From contig CP073041.1 of assembly GCA_025370055.1 (NCBI GenBank), positions 2,356,001-2,420,000 of the forward strand: 64,000 nucleotides of DNA, given 5' to 3'. Made by a program: the position numbers and the translations under genes. Below the pieces are notes generated by a model. The model was not told the origin of the DNA and ran no database searches. It was given only the letters and a program-made list of their open reading frames with translations. This document shows positions 48,247-58,672 of the stretch, one piece after another (positions within the stretch are counted from its first letter, which is position 1; every line of letters starts with the position of its first letter). This DNA comes from Woronichinia naegeliana WA131 (GTDB taxonomy: Bacteria > Cyanobacteriota > Cyanobacteriia > Cyanobacteriales > Microcystaceae).

Positions 48247-49308
48247 CTTCAAACGTTCATAATCTGAGATTTATCAAAGCGTTGAAATCGTAAGGTGAGC
48301 AGAGAATCAAGCTCCTCCTTATATTTTACGTTAGCATCCTCAAGACATCCTGAAATTGCTGCAGAAAACTGCGTAAAATCTTCATAATATTTTGCGTATA
48401 AACACTTCTTCTTCACAAACTTCCACAGTCTTTCAATTAAATTCAAGTTAGGAGAATAAGGAGGTAAGTACAGTAACTCTATTCCTAATGATTCTGCCAA
48501 CTCCTGCACAATTCGGCATTTTTGATAACGAGCATTGTCTAATACCAACGTAATCGGTATTAATAGTCCTAATTCTGCTATCTTTTCTAGGAGTTCACAA
48601 ACCTGAGTTCCCGTAATATAAGAACTGTTCGTTACCATAATTACTTCATGGGTAATTGCATTTAATGCTCCTAACACATTAAAACGTTTTCTCCCTGATG
48701 GTGACTTAATAAAAATCCTCTTGAAGCACCATATAAAATTTACAAATGCTCCCATTACAAAATGAGAGGCATCTACAAAGAAAACTGCCCTTTTTCCTGC
48801 TTTTGCCTCTTCTAGCCTTGGTTCTAGCTCTTTTTCTCTATAGCTATCCTGAGCTTCTACATCTGCTTTTGATGGAATTGTTCCCACCTTTAGACACCTC
48901 ATTCCTATTGACTTTAAAAATTTTCTGACTTGCGTCGGACTTCTTTTTATTCCTGTTAATTCTTCTATTCTTTTTACTGCTTCATTTATTGTTGCTGGTG
49001 GATTTGACTCAAAATATGCCTCAATTGTCCCTTGATGCTCTGTTAACTCGCTTTTCGGGCGATTAAATTTTATTTCTTTTAGTTTTTCTATCCCGCCCTC
49101 TTGATAATCACGGATATAGCTTGTCACCGTATTTACTGAAACTCCTGCGAATTGAGCAATTTTTTGATGAGACAATCCCTGACTTTTTAGCCATAAAACT
49201 TCCATCTTTAGCTGCACTCTAGGATGCGGGTGATTAAACCGACCGTAAGACAACAGTCTTTTGTCTTCTTCTGTAAATTCTAACTTAATCATTTCTCAGC
49301 CTCTTGAC
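48247..49308 (-). mobile_element. IS630-family element
   Basis: The boundaries are set by rejoining the host reading frame: TA at 48245-48246 and 49309-49310 is the duplicated target, as IS630/Tc1 elements use. Inverted ends are short and imperfect (TCAAGAGGC against TTCAAACG). It holds one transposase gene and nothing else. Confidence 0.75.
48249..49292 (-). CDS. IS630-family transposase
   Basis: The 347-residue protein has an N-terminal helix-turn-helix (KSQGLSHQKIAQFAGVSVNT) and a DDE core: GKRAVFFVDASHFVMGAFVN with the first Asp, PITLVLDNARYQKCRIVQEL with the second, and LPPYSPNLNLIERLWKFVKK with the Glu, the classic IS630 end motif. All catalytic residues are present, so it may be active. 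The ATG overlaps the end of the interrupted host frame. Confidence 0.92.
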   Translation of the reverse strand: MIKLEFTEEDKRLLSYGRFNHPHPRVQLKMEVLWLKSQGLSHQKIAQFAGVSVNTVTSYIRDYQEGGIEKLKEIKFNRPKSELTEHQGTIEAYFESNPPATINEAVKRIEELTGIKRSPTQVRKFLKSIGMRCLKVGTIPSKADVEAQDSYREKELEPRLEEAKAGKRAVFFVDASHFVMGAFVNFIWCFKRIFIKSPSGRKRFNVLGALNAITHEVIMVTNSSYITGTQVCELLEKIAELGLLIPITLVLDNARYQKCRIVQELAESLGIELLYLPPYSPNLNLIERLWKFVKKKCLYAKYYEDFTQFSAAISGCLEDANVKYKEELDSLLTLRFQRFDKSQIMNV

Positions 49309-49964
49309 TAATTTTTCTATTTTTATTATATTATCTCTTATTTTTAGAATTCGCAACCTGTGACCGTGTTTAGTATATTTTACTACAGGTTTTAGTAGTT
49401 GAGAAAAATAAACTTTGTCCCAATCAATAAAATTATTTGTATAACATTTTTCATCAAGATGTATTTTTAGTTTATCTACTAATAGTTTTAAAGTCTCTTC
49501 AATATGCGTAATCATCCTGTAGGGATGTTCAAATTGCATACAATCTTTTTCTTTGTTTTGAAGAAAAGACAGTCTAAATGCCAACTTAGAATCTTCTCCA
49601 AATTGTATAATGTCATTATCATTTAGTGGTTTAATGCCGTTTTTTGCAATTATATGTTTACCGTTTAAATAAACAGCTTTGTATCCTCTTCTGTTTCCAT
49701 ATAGAGATAGAATATGCCACTTAGAAATTAGGAGATGGTATATAAAGTAGTTGAATATGAAGAGCATTAATTTTTATTTTTGTTTCTGCATAATCCCATT
49801 TGTTTAAGCAAATATCAGCTTGAGAATCTCCCACTGTAAAAATTCTTTTTCCATGAGGAAATTCTATAAACTCTCCGACTGAATCTTGGTTCCTTGCAAT
49901 ATATAACACTTTAAATCCTGTACTTCTTTCGATTTTAGGCATGATTATATTAAATTAATTTACT

Positions 49965-51241
49965 GGAACTGGTATCGTCTGATCAAAGTTGGAAAAAGTT
50001 ATGGTGTAAGGCTTTGAGAAAATAGAAAAATAGTTTAAGACTAGACATCGGCCCGTTTTTATTATACTATTATTATTGTCATTATATCAAAGAAGAAGGA
50101 AACAGAAAACAATGTCAATATTAAAGAAAAGCTCTATGAAAATCCTGAATGATGTTGGCTTGTGCCAAGAGAAAGAGGATGCCTTATTCAAGAAAAACTG
50201 TCCTCATTGCTATAGTGAAAACGTAAAAATACATTCTCATTATCAAACGAAAGGTAACGGGGAACGTAAAATGTTCATTTGTCAAGAATGTAGTTCTTGT
50301 TTTGCTGAGACTTATGGTAGCGTAATCGCTGGCTTAGAAACCCCATTAAGTGAAATTGTAAAAGTATTAAAAGCCAGAATGGAAGGAATAGGATTAAATG
50401 CAGCAGCCCGAGTATTCGGCTACGCGAAAACAACAATATTGAATTGGGAAAAGAAATTATCAGGATTACAAGAGACATTATTTTTATACGCCTTAGTGAA
50501 TGAATTTGTTAAATTAGTAATAGAAGGGGATGAACTATATACAAAAGTTGGAAAAAATAAAGAAGCAAGTGCCTCTGAGGGGTGGACAATCGTTCTCATG
50601 GACAGAGCAAGCCGCTTTATTTGGCATTTAAAATGTGGTCGAAAAGAGCAGAAATTATTTCTAGAAGCAATGATGACGGTAGCGGAATTATTTGAAAGGA
50701 GTGCAGAATCTCTCCAGTTATTTACAGATGGAGAAAAGCGATATAGTCAACTGCTATTTGATATTTGTCACGAAGTATTAAGGACTGGAAAGCGAGGTCG
50801 TCCCACCAAAGTATTACCGAAGGGTATGGTGGTAAGACTAAAAAATAAGAGTAGTAAACGTCGAGATTCTGAGGGTAAACTCAAGAAAGTAGAAACTCCG
50901 AAACCAGAACATCCTGAGACAACAGAAAAACCAGAAGAAAAGGACGTCCATGCCAACCACGTTGAGGCATTTAATAGTGCTATCCGACGCTATTTATCTG
51001 CCTTTCGTCGTCGTACAAATACTTATGCTAAATCTGTTGTGGGATTACAGCGAGTCCTAGATATTTTCTGGATGGTTCATAACTTTGTTCGCAGCCATTT
51101 TACTACGAGAAAAGTTCCTGCTGTAGCTCTCGGTATAATTGAAAAAGGGTTTACTTGGGAGGACTTACTCCAAATTCGCCTGATTTCTTGAACCTCCCGT
51201 ATTGCAACGTTTGTAGCTTCTAGCTAGACGATACCAGTGCC
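49965..51241 (+). mobile_element. IS1-like element with 8-bp target duplication
   Basis: Ends are GGAACTGGTATCGTCT and, complemented, GGCACTGGTATCGTCT (one mismatch in 16). The target AATTTACT is repeated at 49957-49964 and 51242-51249. It inserted between the FHA gene and the upstream membrane-protein gene, cutting their link. Confidence 0.88.
50112..51191 (+). CDS. Zinc-ribbon DDE transposase, IS1-like
   Basis: About 359 residues from ATG 50112; the TTG at 50076 is a weaker start. An N-terminal zinc ribbon, NCPHCYSENVKIHSH and MFICQECSSCFAETYG, is followed by a helix-turn-helix (GIGLNAAARVFGYAKTTILN). The core has LVIEGDELYTKV with the first Asp, SLQLFTDGEKRYSQL with the second, and HVEAFNSAIRRYLSAFRRRT with the Glu. 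This order fits the longer IS1-related transposases of cyanobacteria. A Pro/Lys/Glu-rich linker around residues 265-290 is unusual. Confidence 0.82.
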   Translation: MSILKKSSMKILNDVGLCQEKEDALFKKNCPHCYSENVKIHSHYQTKGNGERKMFICQECSSCFAETYGSVIAGLETPLSEIVKVLKARMEGIGLNAAARVFGYAKTTILNWEKKLSGLQETLFLYALVNEFVKLVIEGDELYTKVGKNKEASASEGWTIVLMDRASRFIWHLKCGRKEQKLFLEAMMTVAELFERSAESLQLFTDGEKRYSQLLFDICHEVLRTGKRGRPTKVLPKGMVVRLKNKSSKRRDSEGKLKKVETPKPEHPETTEKPEEKDVHANHVEAFNSAIRRYLSAFRRRTNTYAKSVVGLQRVLDIFWMVHNFVRSHFTTRKVPAVALGIIEKGFTWEDLLQIRLIS

Positions 51242-51577
51242 AATTTACTGGTTACAGATTAAAATGACTTTAGGATAGATAGCTTAGATTTTAGAAGTCC
51301 GTGAATTTTATTAATCAAAGATGGTTTTGTTATAAAGTTCACAAATGAGGCTAAAAAGTGTAAAAAGATAAATAAATAAGTAAATGCTGCGCTTAAGGTT
51401 ATCAATTCTACTACCCCTGCAATATAAGGGATAAAATTTGTTGGAATTGCCGTCTCTATCAAACCTATACAAAAGAGCAATGTTCCACTAAAAAATACCC
51501 AAATAGGCTGTGGAAATAGCCAGAGTAAAAAAAGATAAATGCCAGCTATGTAAACAATAATATTTTCGGAAATAATT

Positions 51578-53282
51578 AGGGCTTGCCGAAAAAAAGCTGA
51601 AACTCTTACGGAGAAAAGATAGTAGCCGAATTAAGGACAGGCAGAATACAGGGAAATAGGTTAAAATGGCTTGAAAACCTTGCCGGAAAAGGAGGCAAAA
51701 CATATGTACGGAAGACAACAGTACGAAACTAAGACACCAGAAAACTTCAAAAATCCGTTCGATGGGCAGTTAGACGCAGAAAATCGTTGGGTAAAAATGT
51801 CAAAAATGATTCCCTGGGAAGAATATGAGGAAGAATATGCAAAAAACTTCACAGAGGAAAAAGGAGCACCAGCGAAATCATTTAGAATGGCGTTGGGGGC
51901 ATTAATCATCAAAGAAATGTTAGGAATAAGTGATAGAGAAACAGTGGAACAAATTAAAGAAAATCCTTATTTACAGTATTTTATAGGAATGGAAAGCTAT
52001 AGTAGCGAAGAAGCATTTAATGCGTCAATGATGGTTCATTTTCGTAAAAGAATAGGAATGGAATTAATCAATAAAATTAATAAAGAAATGGTAAAGAAGT
52101 TCGAGGGAGTAGTGTCAGAAAAAAAAGAAAATGAAGGACAGCTATTGTTAGATGCAACTTGTACACCAGCAGATATAAAATATCCAACGGATATAGGAAT
52201 ATTGAATGATGCCAGAGAAAAAACAGAAGAAACAATAGATGAGCTTTATAAACAAATACAAGGAAAAGAGAAAAAAAAGCCAAGAACGTATAGAGTAGCA
52301 GCAAGAAAAGACTACCTAGAGATAGTCAAAAAACGTCGTGTGTCAAAAAAAGAAAGAAGAAAAGGAATAAAAAAACAACTACAATATGTAAAAAGAAACT
52401 TGTCTCATATAGAAAAAATGATAGAAGAGGGAGCCAAGTTAGAAAAACTAACGAAAAAGGAGCAAGAAGAGCTTGTAACGATAAGAAAAGTGTATGAGCA
52501 ACAGTTAGAGATGTATGCAAAAAAGACGAATAAAGTAGAAAACAGAATTGTGAGTATAACCCAACCTCACATCCGTCCAATAGTGCGTGGCAAAGTAGGA
52601 AAAGCAGTAGAGTTTGGAGCTAAAATATCGGCAAGTAGTGTGAATGGCTTTGTCTTCTTAGACAAATTGAGTTGGAATAATTATAACGAATCGGGAGATT
52701 TACAAGAGCGAATAGAAGAATATAAAAAGGAGAGAGGATGTTATCCCGAATCGGTTCATGTGGATAAAATATATCGAACAAAAGCGAATCGAGCTTATTG
52801 TAAAGAGAGGGGAATAAGAATGAGTGGTCCCCGCTTGGGAAGACCACCGAAAGAGGTGAGCAAAGAAAAAAAGGAAGAGGCCCGCTCAGATGAAAGAGTG
52901 CGTAATGCCATAGAGGGTAAATTCGGACAGGGAAAGAGAAGATTTAGTCTGGGTCGAGTGATGGCCAAACTTCCTGAAACCTCTGAGACTGTGATAGCGA
53001 TGAATTTTTTGCTAATGAATCTTTCTACTCTACTTCAGAAGACAAAGAAGAAAACAAAAAGTAAGAAGTTGTAGAGTCGTTTTTCTTCTGAAAAATGGTG
53101 TTAATTTTCCTCTCTTTTGTGAGGAGTGATTTTTGTTGACTTTTTGTAGAAAGAAAGGGACAATAGATTAAACAAAATCTGTATTGTGACTTCTTTCCAT
53201 AAGGAAAAGTTATCTGTGCTTTTTCCGTCCATACTTCCCTAACCCACATTTCTTTCGTTTTTTGACTTTTTCAGCAAGCCCT
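51578..53282 (+). mobile_element. IS1182-like element, 1705 bp
   Basis: Terminal repeats are AGGGCTTGCCGAAAAAAAG and, complemented, AGGGCTTGCTGAAAAAGTC. The 4-bp target AATT is repeated at 51574-51577 and 53283-53286. The window's first 34 bases are the same right end, and an older relative's left end is at 39073-39303. Confidence 0.9.
51704..53074 (+). CDS. IS1182-family transposase
   Basis: About 456 residues from ATG 51704, which has GGAGG at 51690-51694; the TTG at 51671 is unlikely. Conserved features are ALGALIIKEMLGISDRETVE and ENPYLQYFIGMESYSSEEAF in the N-terminal domain, QLLLDATCTPADIKYPTDIG with the first Asp, and CYPESVHVDKIYRTKANRAY with the second. The Glu region is RVRNAIEGKFGQGKRRFSLG. 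A Lys/Arg-rich insertion lies in the centre. The frame is intact, so the element may be mobile. Confidence 0.9.
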   Translation: MYGRQQYETKTPENFKNPFDGQLDAENRWVKMSKMIPWEEYEEEYAKNFTEEKGAPAKSFRMALGALIIKEMLGISDRETVEQIKENPYLQYFIGMESYSSEEAFNASMMVHFRKRIGMELINKINKEMVKKFEGVVSEKKENEGQLLLDATCTPADIKYPTDIGILNDAREKTEETIDELYKQIQGKEKKKPRTYRVAARKDYLEIVKKRRVSKKERRKGIKKQLQYVKRNLSHIEKMIEEGAKLEKLTKKEQEELVTIRKVYEQQLEMYAKKTNKVENRIVSITQPHIRPIVRGKVGKAVEFGAKISASSVNGFVFLDKLSWNNYNESGDLQERIEEYKKERGCYPESVHVDKIYRTKANRAYCKERGIRMSGPRLGRPPKEVSKEKKEEARSDERVRNAIEGKFGQGKRRFSLGRVMAKLPETSETVIAMNFLLMNLSTLLQKTKKKTKSKKL

Positions 53283-56254
53283 AATTAATACTTCTTTTAG
53301 GTAATCAGCAGTGGCTGCCAAATTAAACTGGGTGATATTTGGTATAGAGTAACCATTAAAAACTAATGAATTAAGCGAGAGAAGAAAAAAACAAATCGTG
53401 ATTATACATAAAAATTTTCTCCAGTACCAAGCAGGAGTAATAAAACAAATTGCTACATATCCTAAAACAGGAACTGAGAGAAACGTAATAGAAGGAATTA
53501 GTAAATATTGAAGTATAATTTTAGAAAATTTAATCAAATATGGCATTAACTTAACTAACTTTGAAGAAATCAACATTAATATTTGATATACTAATCCAAG
53601 ATGATTAAAGCTTAGTATTTTTAATGTATAGAAAACGAATAATATTCCAAGTAAAAATACTAATATTTTTACAAAAATAAAAATAATTGGAAAGAGCTTT
53701 GAAAAAAATGATTCTAAATATTTGGAATACATAGTTTTTATAAGTAAATTTAGTATTCAAATTTAGTGGATTTAATTGTTAACTAGATTGTCTGTTGAAT
53801 TTCATTAAGTGCCTCAATAACCTCCAATTCTTTACAAAGTTTGTATTCCCAATAGCCAAAGCGACCATCGGCATTAACCGCTCTACACCAGCGTTCTGTT
53901 GCGGCCTTTTTCTCTTCTACCCCTTCTCGCCTGTAACCTTTAGTTTCAAAGATAACGTAACGAGTTTTAGAAGATTTTAAACGGAGAATAAAGTCTGGAA
54001 TGTATTCGTGGTCTTCTCCATTATAAGTATAGGGTATGCTAAAGTTAAGGCGTTCATTCTTAACAAAGGCTTCAACAATGGGATGGTTATCAAGGTGGTA
54101 TGCAGTAGCCTGTTCCCATGGATTATCAGCAACGATCGCATTTAGATGAGACTTTTCAACGGGGTAAACAGCTTTGCTTGTCCAAAAGTCCACGTCATCC
54201 GTTGAACCATTATCTCGGTGGGTTTCGTAACGGGGGATTTCTGGGGCTTCTCCTGCCTTGGTATCAGGATAAATAGCCGTTGATAGGTTGTCAATAATCC
54301 AGCCATAGTAAGGAGATAACCAAGCATCGGCTAATTCACAAGGCTTAATAACTTTGATTTTTGTGTGTAGGTATTGATGACAAATTTTTTGCAGTTGGGG
54401 AAAGAGAACATGAGGGGGAGCCTCACAAGTTTCCATTTGACAATAGGTTTTTGTTAAATCCTTTGCCAACTCGAAAATAAGAGTTTGTAATCGGTTGTTT
54501 TTACGGTAAGGATTGAGATCAAGTCTTTCCAGTTTGCCAGGGCCACTTATGCTTTGACGGCCTTCGTTATTAGATAAACTTGCCTTGACCTGAACCTCTG
54601 GGGGAATTTTGCTAGGGTCTAGGGTTAAAGGGGCGATCGCCTGCCAGTCAACAGTGACTTTATTTTGAACGCCCTGGGTATAACTTTCCACTCTGGGAAA
54701 CTCGATCCGATACTGAGATTTAGTCGCTACAGAATAGATACGATTGCGGGGTGGGGTAGGACTAGATTTTCCACCAGGGTTAGCTTTAAAGGGGGTTACT
54801 TCAAAGGGAACTCCGAAAATTTTGGCGGTTTCTTCAGAAAACATATCATCTTCGTTAAGTTCATAATCCCGTCGCCGTAGTCCTCGCCCTACAACCTGTT
54901 CACATAGTAATTGAGACATAAAAGGCCGAATGCCGATGATATGAGTAACCGTTTTTGCATCCCAGCCTTCCGTAAGCATTCCGACAGAAATAATGCAGCG
55001 TATATCTCGTCCTGGGGGGTGTAACGGTTTATTTAATTTAATTGCTAAGTTTTCAAAACCTTCGGGGTAAAGTGATCGCTGTTGGTCATCTTTAGGCCAA
55101 TTCACTAAACCAATGGTATCCAGGGTTAAACGCATCCATCGGGAATCATCAGATTTAGTGTTACCTGATTCGATTTCTTCAACAACTTTACAATCTACTC
55201 GAATAGTGTTAGTTTCGGTTTCCGTATTTCTCAGGGATTTTAGAGCAGAAGAAGGAACATTTGGCGGTTTATTATCATCCGCTATCCAGTCATAAATAAC
55301 CTTCGCAATCTTCGTATTTTTACAAACAATAATAAATACTGGTGGTCGGGAGTCATCAGGATTTTGCAACCATTCCAGACGGGTTTCTTCCCATTGACCA
55401 GCAAGTAGGGTAATAGGATGTTGAGCATATTTCAATACAGCTTCTGGTTTGGGAGAAGTTTTCTTACCTCCCCTTTCTCCAGGTGTCATTCTCGACCTAA
55501 TCCACTGCCAAATATTGAAATAAGCCACGTTAGAGGTAATGGCTCCTGTGGTATCTCTGAGGGGAAGCTGGGGAATTTTAACCAGTCCTGACTCGATCGC
55601 GTCCATCAAACTAAAATCACTAACTACCCAGGGAAACGGTTTGTTAGCATCCTTAGCCGAAGCTCTGAGATAGTAGGGAGTTGCTGATAAATCAACACAA
55701 AGGTTAATCGTGCGGTGCTTGTGAATGCGATCAAGACCTTCTACCCAGATAGTGGCCTCTTTGGCTTCGTACTCACTCGCTTCGTCGTCTTCATCGTCAT
55801 TCTGAGAATTACTAGGGGATATACGGTAGGCATGATGGGCTTCGTCGTTAAGAATTAAAATTCTGCCCTTATTGCCAACTTCTTGAGACAAAATACGGCG
55901 TATCCAGGCGGCCTCACTTTCCAGATAACGAGTAGCTGAAATCTTAACTTCTAATAGGTTCCCTTGTTTATCTTTTTTCTCTTCTAAAACTTTGATTAAG
56001 CCTAAACGAGTCTGTTCTTCTAACTTCTCTAAAGTCAGGTAACGAACGCCTCTGGCCGTGGTGTTTTCCTTCCCAATTTTGATAGTTTCGGTGGTGGTGG
56101 TTTTGACTCCCACTTTCACCACTTTGGCGGGATCACTTCCCCCTGTACTTGGCGATCGCCTCTCGAATAGATGCCAGTTTGTCACCAGGACTTTACCCTG
56201 TCTGAGTGGGTGTGACCTTTAGTTGATGAAGGAAAAGAAAAGTGTTAACATGGG

Positions 56255-56683
56255 ATGAAAAGTGACAAAGAGGAAACAATGATGACAGCAAAACTAATTA
56301 ATGTAGAGGGTTCAAAGATAAAAATAGAACTAACATTAGAACTCAGTCGTTCAATGTTGGATACAGAAATAAATATTCAAAAAGGCTTAAACGAAGTAGG
56401 TTGCATCGCCAGCAAAGAAGCCTTGAAATATTTAGATACAGATGGTTCACCCTTAAAAATCGGTGAAGAAATCTGGAAGAGTAAGGGAGAGCAACCGAAA
56501 GAATATCAAACACCTTATGGTGAGGTTATAGTGAATCGTCATGTATATCAGCGTTCACCTTTGAGGAAAAACGTATTGCCCCTTAGAAAGAGAAGCAAGG
56601 ATAATCATAACATCAACGCCATTATTGGCAAAACAGGTATCCTCAAAAATGTCAGGGATGGCAGGCAAAGAGGTGAAAAATGA
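56255..56683 (+). CDS. ISKra4-like transposase, first frame (copy F)
   Basis: Complete 142-residue N-terminal frame. The overlap with the second frame, including the AGGAAAAACG run near 56565-56574, is unchanged relative to copy C. Confidence 0.82.
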   Translation: MKSDKEETMMTAKLINVEGSKIKIELTLELSRSMLDTEINIQKGLNEVGCIASKEALKYLDTDGSPLKIGEEIWKSKGEQPKEYQTPYGEVIVNRHVYQRSPLRKNVLPLRKRSKDNHNINAIIGKTGILKNVRDGRQRGEK

Positions 56684-57563
56684 TTTATTAGAAAATCATG
56701 GTAGAAAAGTAGCGCTATCCTATATCCAAAGATTGAGTGAAGCAGTAGGAAGTGTGGTACAGGCAAAAGAAGAAGCGTGGAGTTATGCCCCGCCCAAGGA
56801 GGATAGCCAAATTGCAACAGTGGGAATAGGATTAGATGGAACCTGTATGCTGATGTGTGAGGATGGCTACCGTGAAGCAATGGTGGGAACCGTTTCCCTA
56901 TACGATAGTGAAGGCGAACGTCAACATACAATCTATCTAGGTGCGGCACCAGAGTATGGAAAAAAGAGTTTTCTAGAAAGATTAGAAAGAGAAATTGAGC
57001 GAGCGAAAAACCGTTATCCAGAGGCAACATTGGTCGGGATAGCAGACGGGGCAGAATCAAATTGGAAGTTTTTAGAAAAGCAAACGGAAGAACAGATATT
57101 AGATTTCTATCATGCCTCTGGTTACTTAGGTGCCTTGGCAGAAGCGTTGCATCCGAATACCGTGTCAAAACAAAAAGAATGGTTGACTGAAAATTGTCGA
57201 GAACTCAAGCATGAAAAAGGAAAAGCAGGAGAACTGCTAAATCTGATGAAAGAAGTCAAAGAAGAAAAAAGTCATTCTAAGAATCTTACCGAGAAACTAC
57301 AAGCGGCGATTACTTATTACGAGAATCATCAGCATCAAATGGATTATGCTGAATACATAGAGAAAAAGTATCCGATTGGTTCAGGTGTTACGGAAGCAGC
57401 TTGTAAGACGTTGGTCAAACAACGATTATGTTGTTCAGGGATGCGATGGAAGGAAAAAGGAGCAGGAATTATTTTGAGCCTACGAGCTTTGGTATTGACC
57501 AAGGAACGATGGAGTCAATTTTGGGCAAAACTTGATCAATATGGGTTCCCTGTAGAACCCTGA
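56625..57563 (+). CDS. ISKra4-like transposase, second frame (copy F)
   Basis: Complete 312-residue catalytic frame with RQHTIYLG and AEYIEKKYP. No disabling change is visible. Confidence 0.85.
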   Translation: MAKQVSSKMSGMAGKEVKNDLLENHGRKVALSYIQRLSEAVGSVVQAKEEAWSYAPPKEDSQIATVGIGLDGTCMLMCEDGYREAMVGTVSLYDSEGERQHTIYLGAAPEYGKKSFLERLEREIERAKNRYPEATLVGIADGAESNWKFLEKQTEEQILDFYHASGYLGALAEALHPNTVSKQKEWLTENCRELKHEKGKAGELLNLMKEVKEEKSHSKNLTEKLQAAITYYENHQHQMDYAEYIEKKYPIGSGVTEAACKTLVKQRLCCSGMRWKEKGAGIILSLRALVLTKERWSQFWAKLDQYGFPVEP

Positions 57564-58251
57564 TTACAACAGCTTTTATCAACTAAAGGTCGCACCCTCT
57601 GAGTTTATCCATTAAATGTGACGGGATTAAGTCACGAGTTCGATAAAGACTTGCTTCGCCGTTGTTGGGGTCTAATTCCTGAAGCCTGCTTTTAATGGTG
57701 ACGTTAGGACATACCACTAAAACCACATCAGAAAAACGGGTATCACTGCGATCGCTAACTTTATTAAGGATGCTCCAGGCGGTTAACATCCCCATTACGG
57801 TTGTTTTACCTGAACCAGTGGCCATCTTACAGGCGTAACGTTGGAACGGTTTTAACTCGGTATCAATGGGACTATCAACAGGAACTTGAATACCCTGTCT
57901 TAAATCCATGCGGGCCTCAGTGAGAAAGATGATTGTTTCTACCGCTTCCCGTTGGGCAAAAAATAACCGTTGTTCTCGATCGGGCCGATTCCAGTGAGTG
58001 AGTAAGTCCAGGGTTGTGCGGGTAACACCAGGGTAATTCTGCGATCGCCACTCTTTAACCCGTTGCCTTAATTTATTTACCAGGGTCATCTCGTAGCCAG
58101 GAGCAAATTCTTCGGCTGATGAGGGTTTAAGGACTCCTCCCCAACTCCAAAGTACGTTACCTTCACGGGGGGGATAAACAATAGCAGGGCGGCGGCCTTC
58201 TCTAAGTTCGGGGTCGTAACCTTCTCGGAGAAACCAGTAATGGGCGGGTTC

Positions 58252-58300
58252 ATCAAAGGGGTTGTTTAATATCGGGTGATCGACTTCGTAGGACATTTTA
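58252..58300. repeat. 49-bp direct repeat, copy 1 (start of res)
   Basis: Matches 59885-59933 with two mismatches. It contains the start of res (ATG at 58294-58296 on the minus strand, MSYEVDHPILNNPF). Together the copies frame a 1.6-kb TA cassette. Confidence 0.88.
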
Positions 58301-58324
58301 GTTTGAGAGAGTTTTTTGGGTGAT

Positions 58325-58672
58325 TTAAGCTAGATTAATTTGATTGATTTCAACGATATTTTCTCCCTGTTTTAATTCCATAAGGGCTTGTGCTAATGTT
58401 AAACTCAGCAATTTTTGTAGATTACGATTAGTAACATTTCCACAGGTTAACCATAAAATTTGAGGAGGTGTTCCTAAGCGACAAACAAGATCAATAAAAT
58501 CACTATCTTTTGTCATAATGACTGCGTTAGATTGGCGAGCTACTTCAAAAATTTCGGTATCCTTAGCATCTCGTAAACCTAATTCTTTTAGAGAAATAGC
58601 TTCTACTTCAAAGTTTGTGTTTAACCAATTGGCTAAGGTTGGTGGCAATTGAGCATAAATCCAGATTTTCAT
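58325..58672 (-). CDS. DUF5615 PIN-like toxin
   Basis: The 115-residue protein (MKIWIYAQLPPTLANWLNTN) has the DUF5615 pattern: an early LPP(T)LA block, then EIFEVARQSNAVIMTKDSDF with the Asp pair and LWLTCGNVTNRNLQKLL. This family is a PIN-like nuclease toxin paired with DUF433 antitoxins. The first metal-binding Asp of the usual LD(E/A)xL(S/P) start is replaced here by the AQLPP context, so activity is uncertain. It overlaps the antitoxin gene by four bases. Confidence 0.82.
   Translation of the reverse strand: MKIWIYAQLPPTLANWLNTNFEVEAISLKELGLRDAKDTEIFEVARQSNAVIMTKDSDFIDLVCRLGTPPQILWLTCGNVTNRNLQKLLSLTLAQALMELKQGENIVEINQINLA

Larger units (their letters stand above)
48050..49942 (-). pseudogene. 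FHA domain plus HEPN-like protein, broken by frameshift and IS630
   Basis: Removing IS630 and one TA joins IKIEK-L to YRLFREQLLKNFG in frame, and a one-base shift near 49725-49735 joins the N-terminal frame (49942-49721) to the next (from about 49740). The restored protein is about 275 residues. The N-terminal half is FHA-like: GKRIFTVGDSQADICLNKWD, INALHIQLLYI, YKAVYLNGKHI and LNDNDIIQFGED. The C-terminal half is helical and contains DFLICTRNKVFHPSKGQ, the R-(4)-H pattern of HEPN ribonucleases. The combination would link phospho-threonine sensing to RNA cleavage, by inference. Both breaks make it inactive now. Confidence 0.6.
51259..53732 (-). pseudogene. Multi-pass membrane protein gene split by an IS1182-like element
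   Basis: The N-terminal part (53732-53283) reads MYSKYLESFFSKLFPIIFIF and the C-terminal part is 51573-51259. Deleting the IS and one AATT restores KEVLIISENIIVYIAGIYL in frame, giving about 254 residues. Six or so hydrophobic helices alternate with short loops; no motif is recognisable. It lies directly upstream of the FHA-HEPN gene on the same strand, so the two may have formed one operon. It is inactive in its current form. Confidence 0.75.
56208..57597 (+). mobile_element. ISKra4-like element, copy F (1390 bp), in res
   Basis: TCTGAGT flanks both ends (56201-56207 and 57598-57604), a 7-bp match where 8 is usual. It is the only copy oriented against its host gene. Its frames match copies B and D. 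Confidence 0.93.
53783..58296 (-). pseudogene. res: Type III-like restriction subunit (res) split by an ISKra4-like copy
   Basis: The N-terminal part (58296-57598) has the Walker A motif KMATGSGKTTVMGMLTAW. After the IS, from about 56200, it continues KVLVTNWHLFERRSPSTGGS, with ILILNDEAHHAYR (DEAH-like box II), VDLSATPYYLRAS, CIISVGMLTEGWD and LCEQVVGRGLRRRDYELN as helicase motifs. The C-terminus carries PDFILRLKSSKTRYVIFETK, the PD-(D/E)XK nuclease site. Rejoined length is about 1030 residues. It should cut DNA together with the methylase at 60977-63712; the insertion separates Walker A from the rest, so restriction is presumably lost. Confidence 0.9.
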
